A stretch of 6,625 bases of DNA from Bacillota bacterium. GTDB lineage: Bacteria; Bacillota_A; Clostridia; DSM-8532. The translations under genes and the position numbers were made by a program. The number at the start of each line of letters is the position of its first letter. The first letter of the stretch is position 1. The stretch lies in NCBI GenBank assembly GCA_023424865.1, contig JAFADM010000242.1:1-6625 (forward strand), in the 5' to 3' direction. Below the pieces are notes generated by a model, which saw only the letters and a program-made list of their open reading frames with translations, had not been told where the DNA came from and did no database searches. Positions 1 to 6,173 of the stretch are shown here, one piece after another.

Positions 1-1196
1 GGAAGGGTGGTGTAAAAAAGCTTTCTGGCCGGACTGTCGGGAATGAGGAAAATATAGGGCTTGCTCAGCTCCTGGCCAAGCCTTCCCTGCATTTGAAACA
101 ACAAAAGCATGTAGACGCTGAAGGCCAGAATAATAATCAGGTTCATGGCACCTGCCTCATCGGGCATAACAAGTTTAAAGATGATAGCCGACAGGATAAT
201 GGTAATGGACGTCCTGTCCAGAAACAGGAAAAAGGATGTTTTTCGTAGCTCCAGTATTTGTTTGGAGAAGAGAACACGGGCGCCTGTTCCATTGAGCTTC
301 TGCTTGATATTGCTCTTAATCTTGGTGTTAAGCCCCATGGTATTGCCTTCTTTTTTGGCCTTAAGCACAGTTTCCGCATACTCCGTGGCTTCCAGAACAT
401 CCTCGTAATAATCCACCTTCATGCGAAGGAATGAAATAAGAAGTCCCACAATCACAAGGAGCATGGCTGAAAGACCAAAGACAGCAGGAAAGGTAAAGCC
501 GGTCACTCCGGCAGAGGCAATAGAGGCAGTCCAGCCGATAAGAGGAAAGTATTGAGCGGCAGGGCTTCCAAACACCTCTTGAAGGGCAACGGCAAACTGG
601 CCCGAGGCCGACAGTCGCAGAATAAAAACAAGTACTGCGGCCAGTGCAATAATATCAAGCACGCGTTTTGCCCAAACCTTCCGAACCTTTACCTTGGCGG
701 TCCAGGAGTAAATGTCGATGCTAATGAGGGGAAAGGCCAGAGAATACATGACCACCGCCAGCAGAACCATCCAGACGCCGTAATCGTTTATCAAAAAGTT
801 GTTTTTCAAATTTGGAATTTGGGCCAGAGCAAGGTAAATAAAAAGAAAGGTGCCGCCAAGCTGCTTTAAAAAGCCGTAAAGCAGCACATGATTGCTTTTA
901 AGCGGAGAAGGGAAAACCAGGTTAACATCCGCCATGCGAAAATAACTGCTGCCCTTGTCTATACCCATTTTCAGAGTAGAGTAATAAAGAACGCCGCTGG
1001 CCAGTACCATAATGGCTTTAAACATCTCCGGCGGATTTTGATTAACAGATCCGCTGGGCATAAAAAACGCCAGTGCCAGGGAGCCTACGAGAAGAAGCAG
1101 TACAAAAAAATAACCAATCAAGACCAAGGGTTTTTTAAACGCACCCTTTACCAGGTTCTTCAAACTTTTTCGAATGAGGAAGAAAAGCGGACTCAT
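1..1196 (-). CDS. ABC exporter permease (PF16962-like), 3' part cut off by window edge
   Basis: This is the membrane subunit that would work with the ATPase encoded just upstream. The ATG at 1196 overlaps the ATPase stop codon in an ATGA, with GGAGGAGG just before it, which indicates translational coupling. The frame stays open to the left edge, giving 398 visible residues without a stop. Hydrophobic segments likely to cross the membrane lie near residues 24-45, 59-72, 103-125, 141-160, 179-194, 232-257, 329-346 and 351-368, with a charged cytoplasmic stretch around 258-328. The segments FPSPLKSNHVLLY (about 95-107) and IPDSPARKLFY (about 385-395) look like two copies of an 'SP..k.lly' motif that I associate with the putative ABC exporter family of Firmicutes. 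That family name comes from memory of sequence style. The substrate is unknown. The C-terminal part is missing only because the window ends. Confidence 0.85.
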   Translation of the reverse strand, partial: MSPLFFLIRKSLKNLVKGAFKKPLVLIGYFFVLLLLVGSLALAFFMPSGSVNQNPPEMFKAIMVLASGVLYYSTLKMGIDKGSSYFRMADVNLVFPSPLKSNHVLLYGFLKQLGGTFLFIYLALAQIPNLKNNFLINDYGVWMVLLAVVMYSLAFPLISIDIYSWTAKVKVRKVWAKRVLDIIALAAVLVFILRLSASGQFAVALQEVFGSPAAQYFPLIGWTASIASAGVTGFTFPAVFGLSAMLLVIVGLLISFLRMKVDYYEDVLEATEYAETVLKAKKEGNTMGLNTKIKSNIKQKLNGTGARVLFSKQILELRKTSFFLFLDRTSITIILSAIIFKLVMPDEAGAMNLIIILAFSVYMLLLFQMQGRLGQELSKPYIFLIPDSPARKLFYTTL

Positions 1197-1909
1197 GCCT
1201 CCTCCACCACCTTGTCGCTGTCGGTTACCTCAAAGAAGATTTGCTCCAAAGATTCATTACCCGCCTCAAGTTCATCACGGGTGCGGGACAGCACAATTTC
1301 ACCCTTGTTCATAATAAGCGCTTTATCCCACATCTCGTCAATGCTGTCAATCATGTGAGTGCTTATTAAAAGTGCGCAGCCCTTTTCCTTCAGCTCCCCA
1401 AACATCTCCTTCAGGGTTTTTATGGCTTTGGGATCAAGCCCCACCATGGGCTCGTCAAACATCAGCATTTTAGGCTTTATAAGAAGGGCACAGCAGATAC
1501 TTACCTTCTGCTGCATCCCCTTGGAAAGCTCCTTGCCCAGCTTGTTTTTCTTGTCGTCAAGCTCAAATCGCTCAAGCAAATGCTCAGCTTCCTTCTGCCA
1601 ATCAGATAAGCTATAGGCTTTGGCAATAAATTCCAAATGCTCCCATACCGTTAAAGAATCATATAGAGCGGGTGCTTCCGGTATATAGCCAAAAGCTCTT
1701 TTGGCTTCCAGGCTTTTGTTATCGAATTTATCGATGGTTATCTGGCCTTCAAACCTTAAAAGCCCTGCAATGGATTTGATGGTGGTGCTTTTGCCTGCTC
1801 CGTTTGGTCCTAACAGCACGCCGATCTCTCCCTGATTTACTACAAAGGAAACATTGTTTACCGCTAATACCTTTTCGTATTTTTTTGAGAGCTTCTTTAC
1901 CTCCAGCAT
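1193..1909 (-). CDS. ABC transporter ATP-binding protein (NatA/CcmA-type)
   Basis: A 238-residue cytoplasmic ATPase that would power the adjacent permease. All nucleotide-binding motifs are visible: Walker A GPNGAGKST (34-42), Q-loop region GYIPEAPALYDSLTV (74-88, with Glu at the usual Gln position, as is common in NatA-like proteins), signature LSKGMQQKV (128-136), Walker B MLMFDEP (148-154), D-loop GLDP (157-160) and switch histidine in LISTH (His185). The length is normal for a single-domain exporter ATPase. I chose the ATG at 1909 because AGGGGG lies 5 nt upstream and the product begins MLEVKKLSKKY, the usual start for the family. A longer open frame reaching 2011 would overlap the preceding gene and adds no conserved sequence. 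The gene ends in an ATGA overlap with the permease. Substrate specificity cannot be read from this subunit. Confidence 0.96.
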   Translation of the reverse strand: MLEVKKLSKKYEKVLAVNNVSFVVNQGEIGVLLGPNGAGKSTTIKSIAGLLRFEGQITIDKFDNKSLEAKRAFGYIPEAPALYDSLTVWEHLEFIAKAYSLSDWQKEAEHLLERFELDDKKNKLGKELSKGMQQKVSICCALLIKPKMLMFDEPMVGLDPKAIKTLKEMFGELKEKGCALLISTHMIDSIDEMWDKALIMNKGEIVLSRTRDELEAGNESLEQIFFEVTDSDKVVEEA

Positions 1910-1929
1910 AGGGACCCCCTTACACTTAG

Positions 1930-1949
1930 GGATCAGTCGGTTCTGATCC
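1930..1949 (-). terminator. Perfect 7-bp stem-loop directly after the SEC-C stop codon
   Basis: GGATCAG (minus strand) pairs perfectly with CTGATCC across the 6-nt loop AACCGA. The stem begins at the base next to the TAA stop of the SEC-C gene (1952-1950). It is followed by CTAAGTGTAAGGGGG, with no run of T, so it is not a standard intrinsic terminator. The ATPase ribosome binding site starts 10 nt past the stem. It could be a weak terminator, an attenuator that lowers ATPase expression, or a 3'-end stabilising element. Confidence 0.35.
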
Positions 1950-2435
1950 TTATCCGCAACATTTCTTATACTTCTTGCCGCTTCCGCAGGGGCAAGGGTC
2001 ATTGCGTCCAACTTTGCTGCTTACAGCACGGTTGTCCTCGTGGAATTGCTTTTTAATTTCGGCCTTCTGTTCATTTGATAAGTGGCTGTTCCATTCCTCC
2101 AGGCCGTAAAGCCAGTCAGCCTTAGCATTCAGCATATTGTAATAGAGCTTTTCCTTATTGATATCAAGGGTAACATCACTATCCTCGGTAAGGCTGTCCA
2201 GGGCAAGCTCAGTATCTAAACTGGTGCTGATGCCATCCAGAAATCCCATAAAGGTCAGGGTGTCCATGGCATAAAATTCGGCCAGCTCGGAAATCTTTCC
2301 GCTTAAGGAAACATCCTCGGTTCCCAGAATACGCTGGTAGGCCTCCTTTTCCTTTTTCAGATAGTTTTCGAAAAACTCCTGGCTTTCGCCCTCCTGATTT
2401 TCCAGCCTTTTCTGCCATTCTGAAAATAAGCTCAT
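1950..2435 (-). CDS. SEC-C motif small protein, function unknown
   Basis: A 161-residue soluble, mostly helical and acidic protein ending in the zinc-binding SEC-C motif, [19 protein letters not shown] at 142-160. The zinc ligands are Cys148, Cys150, Cys159 and Cys160 in a CxC...CC pattern. The same motif ends many SecA proteins, where it binds zinc and contacts SecB or ribosomes. It also occurs at the end of many unrelated small proteins. The first 140 residues (start [11 protein letters not shown]) contain no motif that I recognise, no signal peptide and no membrane segment. The ATG at 2435 is supported by GAAAGGAAG located 8 nt upstream. The gene sits between argS and the ABC pair, separated from each by a gap containing a stem-loop. 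A link to protein quality control or to the ABC exporter would be a guess. Confidence 0.88.
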   Translation of the reverse strand: MSLFSEWQKRLENQEGESQEFFENYLKKEKEAYQRILGTEDVSLSGKISELAEFYAMDTLTFMGFLDGISTSLDTELALDSLTEDSDVTLDINKEKLYYNMLNAKADWLYGLEEWNSHLSNEQKAEIKKQFHEDNRAVSSKVGRNDPCPCGSGKKYKKCCG

Positions 2436-2469
2436 GGGTGTATCTTCCTTTCGTTTTTGTTAACTTGAG

Positions 2470-2494
2470 GGACAGCTAAAGCTTTCAGCCGTCC
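2470..2494 (-). terminator. 11-bp stem-loop 36 nt past argS, no U-tract
   Basis: On the minus strand GGACGGCTGAA can pair with the following TTTAGCTGTCC: nine Watson-Crick pairs and two G-T wobbles closing a 3-nt loop. It lies in the 94-bp gap between argS and the SEC-C gene. The bases after the stem are CTCAAGTTAACAAAAACG, so the U-run of an intrinsic terminator is missing. It may be an inefficient terminator, an RNA-processing or stabilising hairpin, or an attenuator for the downstream genes. Confidence 0.4.
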
Positions 2495-2505
2495 TGAAAA
2501 TGTTT

Positions 2506-2518
2506 ATAAAGACTTTAT
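2506..2518. repeat. Inverted repeat ATAAAG-A-CTTTAT just past argS
   Basis: A perfect 6-bp inverted repeat around a single central base, 11 bp past the argS stop. The one-base centre makes it a poor hairpin and more like a protein-binding palindrome. It is AT-rich and may be chance. Confidence 0.2.
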
Positions 2519-2529
2519 CAAAAGTAAGT

Positions 2530-4224
2530 TTACATTCTCTCCGGGGCATTAATCCGGATAAGATCCAGGACATTGCGAATGACGGTGCGGGTTGAATCCA
2601 CAAGAGCCAGACGCGCCAGCATGAGGGACTCCTCCTCCCCGCGAACCCGGCAGGCATTGTAGAAGCTGTGAAAGCTGGCTGCAACATCCATCACATAGCG
2701 GGTAATCCGGCTGGGTTCAAGGGTCTTGGCCGACAGCGCCACTTCCTCGGGATATTCGGCAAGCTTTCTTAAAAGCTCAATTTCCTCCGGAGCCTTAAGA
2801 AGACTAAAATTCAAGGGCTTGTCCTCGGAAAGAGTGACCCCCTCCTCCGAAAGCCTTCTTATGATGCTTGAAATGCGTGCGTGGGCATATTGGACGTAAA
2901 AAACCGGGTTGTCATTGGACTGGCTGACGGCCAAATCCAGATCAAAATCCAGATGGCTGCCAGAGGTCTTCAAATTAAAAATAAACCGGGCAGCGTCCTT
3001 ACCCACCTCTTCAAGCAGGTCACCCAGGGATATGGCCTTGCCTGTCCTTTTGGACATGCGGGCAATTTCCCCGTTTCGGTAAAGCCGGACAAGCTGGAAA
3101 AGCACCACCTCAAAGCGATCCTTCGTAACTCCGAAGGGCTCCATGGCGGATTTCATCCTGGCAACATGGCCGTGGTGATCCGCACCCCAGAGGTCTATGG
3201 CCCAATCGAAGCCCCGGGTAATGAATTTATTTCTATGGTAGGCAATATCCGCTGCCATATAGGTAGGAACACCGTTATTTCTGACGAGAACCTCATCCTT
3301 TTCAAGTCCCAGCTTTTCGCCGGAAAGCCAGATGGCGCCTTCCTTTTCAATGGTATAGCCTTCCCTGGTCAAATAGGCGACGGCCTTATCCACCTCTCCG
3401 CTTTCGTGGAGGGATTTTTCGGAAAACCACACATCGTACCGGATACCGTAGGATGCCAGTATCTCCCTGATACGAGCCAGGTTTACCGGCAAGGCGTAGT
3501 CCACAAGAGCTTTTCTTCTCTCCTCTGAGGAAACATTTAAAAGACCTTCACCAAACTTCTCAGCAAAGGCACGGGCATGCTCCATGATGTCCTCGCCATG
3601 ATACCCGTCCTCGGGAAAAGGTACCTGCTCCTCGCCCTTATAGTGCTGGAGATAACGTGCCTCCAGGGAAAGACCAAATTTCTCAATTTGGTTTCCCGCA
3701 TCGTTAATGTAAAATTCCCTTGTGACCTCATAGCCCGCTTTGTCAAGCACGCTGGCAAGACAGTCCCCCAGAGCGCCGCCCCGGGCATTGCCCATGTGCA
3801 GAGGTCCCGTGGGGTTTGCGCTGACAAACTCCACGTTGACCTTTTTGCCCTGGCCCACATTAACTTCCCCATACCGCTCCTTTTTCTCACGGATGAGCAC
3901 CAGAGCGTCATAGAGCCAGTCGGTGCGAAGGTAGAAGTTCAAAAAGCCAGGTCCGGCACATTCTGCCTTTTCGATATAGGTATCCGAAAAGTCCATGGCA
4001 CCCATTAAAAGCTCGGCATTTTTTCTTGGCGGAAGGCGGGTAAGCTTGGCAGCCTGCATGGCCACATTGGTGGAAAAATCACCAAAGCCTCTTTCTCTTG
4101 GCACCTCAATGGCAATTTCGGGCCACTGAGCCGAGGGTATTTTTCCTTCCTTTTCCAGCTTTATAAAACCGTTCCTGACGGTCCGGTCAATTTGCTCGCG
4201 TACCTTTTCAAAAATGCTGTTCAT
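2530..4224 (-). CDS. argS: Arginine--tRNA ligase (ArgRS), class Ia
   Basis: This cytoplasmic enzyme charges tRNA-Arg with arginine using ATP. The 564-residue product has the full class Ia architecture. An N-terminal tRNA-recognition (Add-1) domain spans about 1-95. The catalytic Rossmann fold contains EFVSANPTGPLHMGN (132-146, the HIGH motif as HMGN) and the KMSKS equivalent MSKRTGK (390-396). A helical DALR anticodon-binding domain runs from about 445 to the end, preceded by DNPVFYVQYAHAR (438-450). I placed the start at the ATG at 4224, with GAAAGGA 9 nt upstream. A TTG at 4242 in the same frame is less likely because it lies upstream of that ribosome binding site. The length is typical for bacterial ArgRS. 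Only 14 nt separate it from the DUF1934 stop, so the two are probably co-translated. No T-box leader is seen before this pair. Confidence 0.98.
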   Translation of the reverse strand: MNSIFEKVREQIDRTVRNGFIKLEKEGKIPSAQWPEIAIEVPRERGFGDFSTNVAMQAAKLTRLPPRKNAELLMGAMDFSDTYIEKAECAGPGFLNFYLRTDWLYDALVLIREKKERYGEVNVGQGKKVNVEFVSANPTGPLHMGNARGGALGDCLASVLDKAGYEVTREFYINDAGNQIEKFGLSLEARYLQHYKGEEQVPFPEDGYHGEDIMEHARAFAEKFGEGLLNVSSEERRKALVDYALPVNLARIREILASYGIRYDVWFSEKSLHESGEVDKAVAYLTREGYTIEKEGAIWLSGEKLGLEKDEVLVRNNGVPTYMAADIAYHRNKFITRGFDWAIDLWGADHHGHVARMKSAMEPFGVTKDRFEVVLFQLVRLYRNGEIARMSKRTGKAISLGDLLEEVGKDAARFIFNLKTSGSHLDFDLDLAVSQSNDNPVFYVQYAHARISSIIRRLSEEGVTLSEDKPLNFSLLKAPEEIELLRKLAEYPEEVALSAKTLEPSRITRYVMDVAASFHSFYNACRVRGEEESLMLARLALVDSTRTVIRNVLDLIRINAPERM

Positions 4225-4233
4225 GGGTGTAAA

Positions 4234-4240
4234 TCCTTTC
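4234..4240 (-). promoter_or_regulatory. argS ribosome binding site abutting the DUF1934 stop
   Basis: GAAAGGA on the minus strand, 9 nt before the ATG at 4224. Its first two bases are the last two of the DUF1934 TGA stop (4241-4239), so ribosomes finishing that gene are positioned to start argS. It decides in favour of 4224 over the TTG at 4242. Confidence 0.8.
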
Positions 4241-4667
4241 AATTTTTCTTTTCGCTCACATTAACCCGGATGGTGTTTCTGCCGCCGTAAATACGATTGT
4301 ATTCCAGCACATAGTCCACATGAATTTCCCCGCCCGAGTCCCCCATTTCAATATCTACATTGCGGGCTGTTATTCCCAGCATCATATTGCCGTATTCCGT
4401 CTCATACCCTGTCAGGTGGGTTTTACCCACTTCAAAAAGCATCATGGAGCTGACATTGCCGTGACGGATAAGAGTCACCGATTCCTTTCCCACCTTCAAG
4501 GTGGTGGTGGTACCGTTAAGCCCTGTTATTTCACTTTCCTCGTAGCTGACAAGATACTCCTCGTTTTCCTTGGTCAGCTTGCCTTCCGTTATAAAGGACA
4601 TTTTGTCAATTTCCCCGGATGCGTCGTCAATTGTGCTGTTTACAGTTATCATTACCTGTTTATCCAA
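4239..4667 (-). CDS. DUF1934 domain protein (YwiB-like)
   Basis: A 142-residue cytoplasmic protein of the DUF1934 family, which is thought to have a lipocalin-like beta-barrel fold and no established function. The family pattern is visible throughout: ITVNSTIDD (7-15), EYLVSYEESEITGLNGTTT (37-55), VTLIRHGNVSSMMLFEVG (64-81), TGYETEYGNMMLGI (86-99), then a strand-rich tail containing VDYVLEYN (117-124). The start is a TTG at 4667, supported by AAAGGAG 9 nt upstream. The next in-frame ATG (codon 6) has no ribosome binding site at a usable distance. The stop touches the argS ribosome binding site, and the same gene order occurs in B. subtilis (ywiB-argS), which supports the assignment. It has no signal peptide and no catalytic motif that I can identify. 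Confidence 0.93.
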   Translation of the reverse strand: MDKQVMITVNSTIDDASGEIDKMSFITEGKLTKENEEYLVSYEESEITGLNGTTTTLKVGKESVTLIRHGNVSSMMLFEVGKTHLTGYETEYGNMMLGITARNVDIEMGDSGGEIHVDYVLEYNRIYGGRNTIRVNVSEKKN

Positions 4668-4676
4668 ATCCCCCGT

Positions 4677-4683
4677 CTCCTTT
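4677..4683 (-). promoter_or_regulatory. Ribosome binding site fixing the TTG start of the DUF1934 gene
   Basis: AAAGGAG on the minus strand lies 9 nt upstream of TTG at 4667. The spacing and strength make the TTG the best start. Confidence 0.7.
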
Positions 4684-4709
4684 GTCTCCCTATATTGAAG
4701 ATTATCTAA

Positions 4710-4722
4710 ATGTCCGAGACAT
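4710..4722. repeat. Short inverted repeat ATGTC-CGA-GACAT
   Basis: A perfect 5-bp inverted repeat with a 3-bp centre in the 132-bp gap between ddl and the DUF1934 gene, about 27 bp upstream of the latter's ribosome binding site. It could be a small operator or a minor hairpin. At this length it could also be chance. The rest of the gap is AT-rich, and I see neither a convincing promoter nor a U-tract terminator in it. Confidence 0.25.
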
Positions 4723-4799
4723 ACACGCTTTTTTCTCTCTATCTATTTGTATTTTTTATTAGCTTTCCCCTGGGCTTTTCTTATTGTATACCAAAATCA

Positions 4800-5924
4800 T
4801 TATCTTTCATAGGATTTACGTGAATCCTCATGCTTCTCATTGGCCAGCTCAAGAAGCCTTGTAATAAGCTGGGAATAGGGAATGCCGCTGGCCCCCCACA
4901 GCTTTGAATACATACTGATGCTTGTAAAGCCGGGCATGGTATTAAGCTCGTTGAGCACCACCCTGCCCGTTTTTCTTTCAATGAAAAAATCCACTCTGGA
5001 AAGGCCCGAACAGCCCAGCGCTTTAAAGGCTCTTACAGACATGTCCCTGACCGTTTCAATGACAGCCTGCTCTAATTGAGCCGGAATTATTATTTCCGAT
5101 TTATTGTCGATATATTTGGCATTGTAATCGTAAAACTCATTGCAGGGCACAATTTCCCCCACGGTGGAGGCAATGGGATTGTCATTTCCCAGAACCGCGC
5201 ATTCCACTTCTCTGCCATCAATAAACTCCTCTATGAGGATTTTACTGTCGTATTCGGCAGCAAAGCGGAGAGCTTCTGCCAGGTCCTCCTGTTTTTTCAC
5301 CTTGCTTATACCCACGGAGGAACCTGCATTGGCGGGCTTGACGAAGCAGGGCCAGCCCAGCTCCTCATGGATGCGGCTTTGAATAACCTCCAGAGCGCCT
5401 TCTATTTCGTTTCGGGAAACCTTTATGTATCTGGCCTGTACAATGCCTGCATTGTTGAAGACCAGCTTTGAGAATTCCTTATCCATTCCCGCTGCCGAAG
5501 CCAGGATGCCGCAGCCCACATAAGGAATGTCGGCAAGCTGGAGAAGCCCCTGCACCGAACCGTCCTCTCCATTTGGCCCGTGGAGTACAGGAAAAACCAC
5601 ATCCACCGGACCATCCCCGTCAGTATCCCCACCGCAGACCATATCCAGGCAGGTGGCAGGCTTTGTTTTCTCGCCGGTAAGTGCCAGCGTTTTTTCACCG
5701 GAACTCAAAGCACTCCTTGCGATGTATTCCCAATCCCCGGAACCGATATGTGCAACGGGGCCGGAATAAGGCAGCCATTCCCCTTTTTTGGTTATACCAA
5801 TCATCTTTATGTCAAACCGCTCGGGATCTACATTTTCAAGAACACACTGGGCAGATACTCTGGATATCTCATGCTCCGAGGACTGTCCTCCGAAAAGCAC
5901 GGCCACTTTAATTTTATCGCTCAA
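4800..5924 (-). CDS. ddl: D-alanine--D-alanine ligase
   Basis: This ATP-grasp enzyme joins two D-alanines for the peptidoglycan stem peptide in the cytoplasm. The 374-residue product shows the family motifs in order: KVAVLFGGQSSEHEIS (6-21), HGPNGEDG (115-122), the ATP-grasp loop FVKPANAGSSVGI (194-206), the omega-loop EFYDYNAKY (263-271), SRVDFF (309-314) and the Mg-binding NELNTMPGFT (325-334). The YDYNAKY loop is the D-Ala-D-Ala type seen in normal Ddl, not the His-containing loop of VanA/VanB D-Ala-D-Lac ligases, so I infer ordinary glycopeptide-sensitive precursor synthesis. I chose the TTG at 5924 because GAGGGGAG lies 9 nt upstream. The earlier in-frame TTG at 5933 directly abuts that site. 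The gene appears to have its own promoter near 6174-6202 and a long leader. Confidence 0.97.
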   Translation of the reverse strand: MSDKIKVAVLFGGQSSEHEISRVSAQCVLENVDPERFDIKMIGITKKGEWLPYSGPVAHIGSGDWEYIARSALSSGEKTLALTGEKTKPATCLDMVCGGDTDGDGPVDVVFPVLHGPNGEDGSVQGLLQLADIPYVGCGILASAAGMDKEFSKLVFNNAGIVQARYIKVSRNEIEGALEVIQSRIHEELGWPCFVKPANAGSSVGISKVKKQEDLAEALRFAAEYDSKILIEEFIDGREVECAVLGNDNPIASTVGEIVPCNEFYDYNAKYIDNKSEIIIPAQLEQAVIETVRDMSVRAFKALGCSGLSRVDFFIERKTGRVVLNELNTMPGFTSISMYSKLWGASGIPYSQLITRLLELANEKHEDSRKSYER

Positions 5925-5933
5925 TGAACACAA

Positions 5934-5941
5934 CTCCCCTC
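5934..5941 (-). promoter_or_regulatory. ddl ribosome binding site, fixes a TTG start
   Basis: GAGGGGAG on the minus strand is 9 nt before TTG at 5924. The only earlier start in frame, TTG at 5933, has no spacing from it. No ATG is available nearby, so the TTG start is well supported. Confidence 0.8.
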
Positions 5942-5944
5942 GCC

Positions 5945-6055
5945 TTATTCACATTTGATTTTACCCATTCCTGCCGCTCTGTTTGGACAATATGAGTAAA
6001 ACCCTCCATTTGGCCTATGCGACATGATGCCGCCTGGCGGCGGTATGTTTCCCAT
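5945..6055 (-). CDS. Possible 36-residue small ORF in the ddl leader
   Basis: An ATG at 6055 opens 36 codons ending in TAA 20 nt before the ddl start. It begins MGNIPPPGGIMSHRPNGGF and ends with CPNRAAGMGKIKCE. It is Gly/Pro-rich, has two cysteines (23 and 35), no membrane segment and no signal peptide. I do not recognise it. Against it: no good ribosome binding site precedes the first ATG. An internal ATG at codon 11 has AGGCGG 4 nt upstream, but that sequence lies inside a GC-rich hairpin. In its favour: it ends just before the ddl ribosome binding site, which would suit a leader peptide or a translationally coupled small protein. A chance ORF of this length is quite possible. Confidence 0.25.
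   Translation of the reverse strand: MGNIPPPGGIMSHRPNGGFYSYCPNRAAGMGKIKCE
6022..6048 (-). repeat. GC-rich hairpin in the ddl leader
   Basis: On the minus strand, inner arms GCCGC and GCGGC close a CAG loop. After a 3x3 internal loop, outer arms ACAT and ATGT pair. The hairpin overlaps codons 3-12 of the possible small ORF, including its second ATG, so it could mask translation start there. No T-run follows. Confidence 0.4.
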
Positions 6056-6132
6056 TCAACCGAAGCACCGGCGAAGGGCAAAGCCCCCGTTTTATCATGC
6101 TGATTGCCTCGAAAATGGCCTACAGACAGTGT

Positions 6133-6160
6133 TTAAGGGGAGCATTTAGGCTCCCCTTAA
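6133..6160 (-). terminator. Perfect 11-bp stem-loop after the GerMN gene, no U-tract
   Basis: TTAAGGGGAGC and GCTCCCCTTAA pair without a mismatch across the 6-nt loop CTAAAT, 34 nt past the GerMN stop codon. This is the strongest hairpin in the window. On the minus strand it is followed by ACACTGTCTG and on the plus strand by GCATCGTACA, so there is no U-tract in either direction. It lies downstream of the ddl promoter, so if it stops transcription it would act on ddl as well. It could instead be a stabilising hairpin close to the 5' end of the ddl mRNA. Confidence 0.45.
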
Positions 6161-6173
6161 GCATCGTACATAA

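Larger units (their letters stand above)
5942..6173 (-). promoter_or_regulatory. Long structured leader upstream of ddl
   Basis: If transcription starts from the promoter at 6174-6202, the ddl mRNA has a leader of about 240 nt. From its 5' end it contains the 11-bp stem-loop at 6160-6133, a small GGGC-TTT-GCCC hairpin at 6086-6076, and a GC-rich hairpin at 6048-6022 (ACAT...ATGT outside, GCCGC-CAG-GCGGC inside). It matches no riboswitch class that I recognise, and I see no T-box sequence. Its role, if any, is inference. Confidence 0.35.

Noticed and set aside
888..1358. A 156-codon open frame on the plus strand across the permease/ATPase junction
   Set aside because: It lies antisense to two well-supported overlapping genes, and its product is basic and low in hydrophobic order.
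1910..2011. Longer N-terminus for the ABC ATPase starting at 2011
   Set aside because: It would overlap the SEC-C gene. The added residues are not family-like, and the ATG at 1909 has a good ribosome binding site.
2881..3528. A 215-codon open frame on the plus strand inside argS
   Set aside because: It is a shadow of argS codon bias. The minus-strand frame is a full ArgRS with all motifs, and the plus-strand product resembles nothing and has no ribosome binding site.
4225..4242. TTG start for argS six codons upstream
   Set aside because: It lies before the GAAAGGA that serves the ATG at 4224 and overlaps the DUF1934 stop.
4760..4799. Possible promoter TATACAAT or terminator (AGCCC...GGGG) in the ddl-DUF1934 gap
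   Set aside because: No acceptable -35 lies 16-18 nt from TACAAT, and the possible stem is only three base pairs with no T-run on the transcribed strand.
4800..5924. VanA-like D-Ala-D-Lac ligase
   Set aside because: The omega-loop is EFYDYNAKY, typical of D-Ala-D-Ala ligases, and no vanH or vanX neighbours are present.
5950..6000. TTGTCC / TAAAAT as a second promoter close to ddl
   Set aside because: The spacing is 21 nt, too long for a sigma-A promoter, and the -35 is weak.
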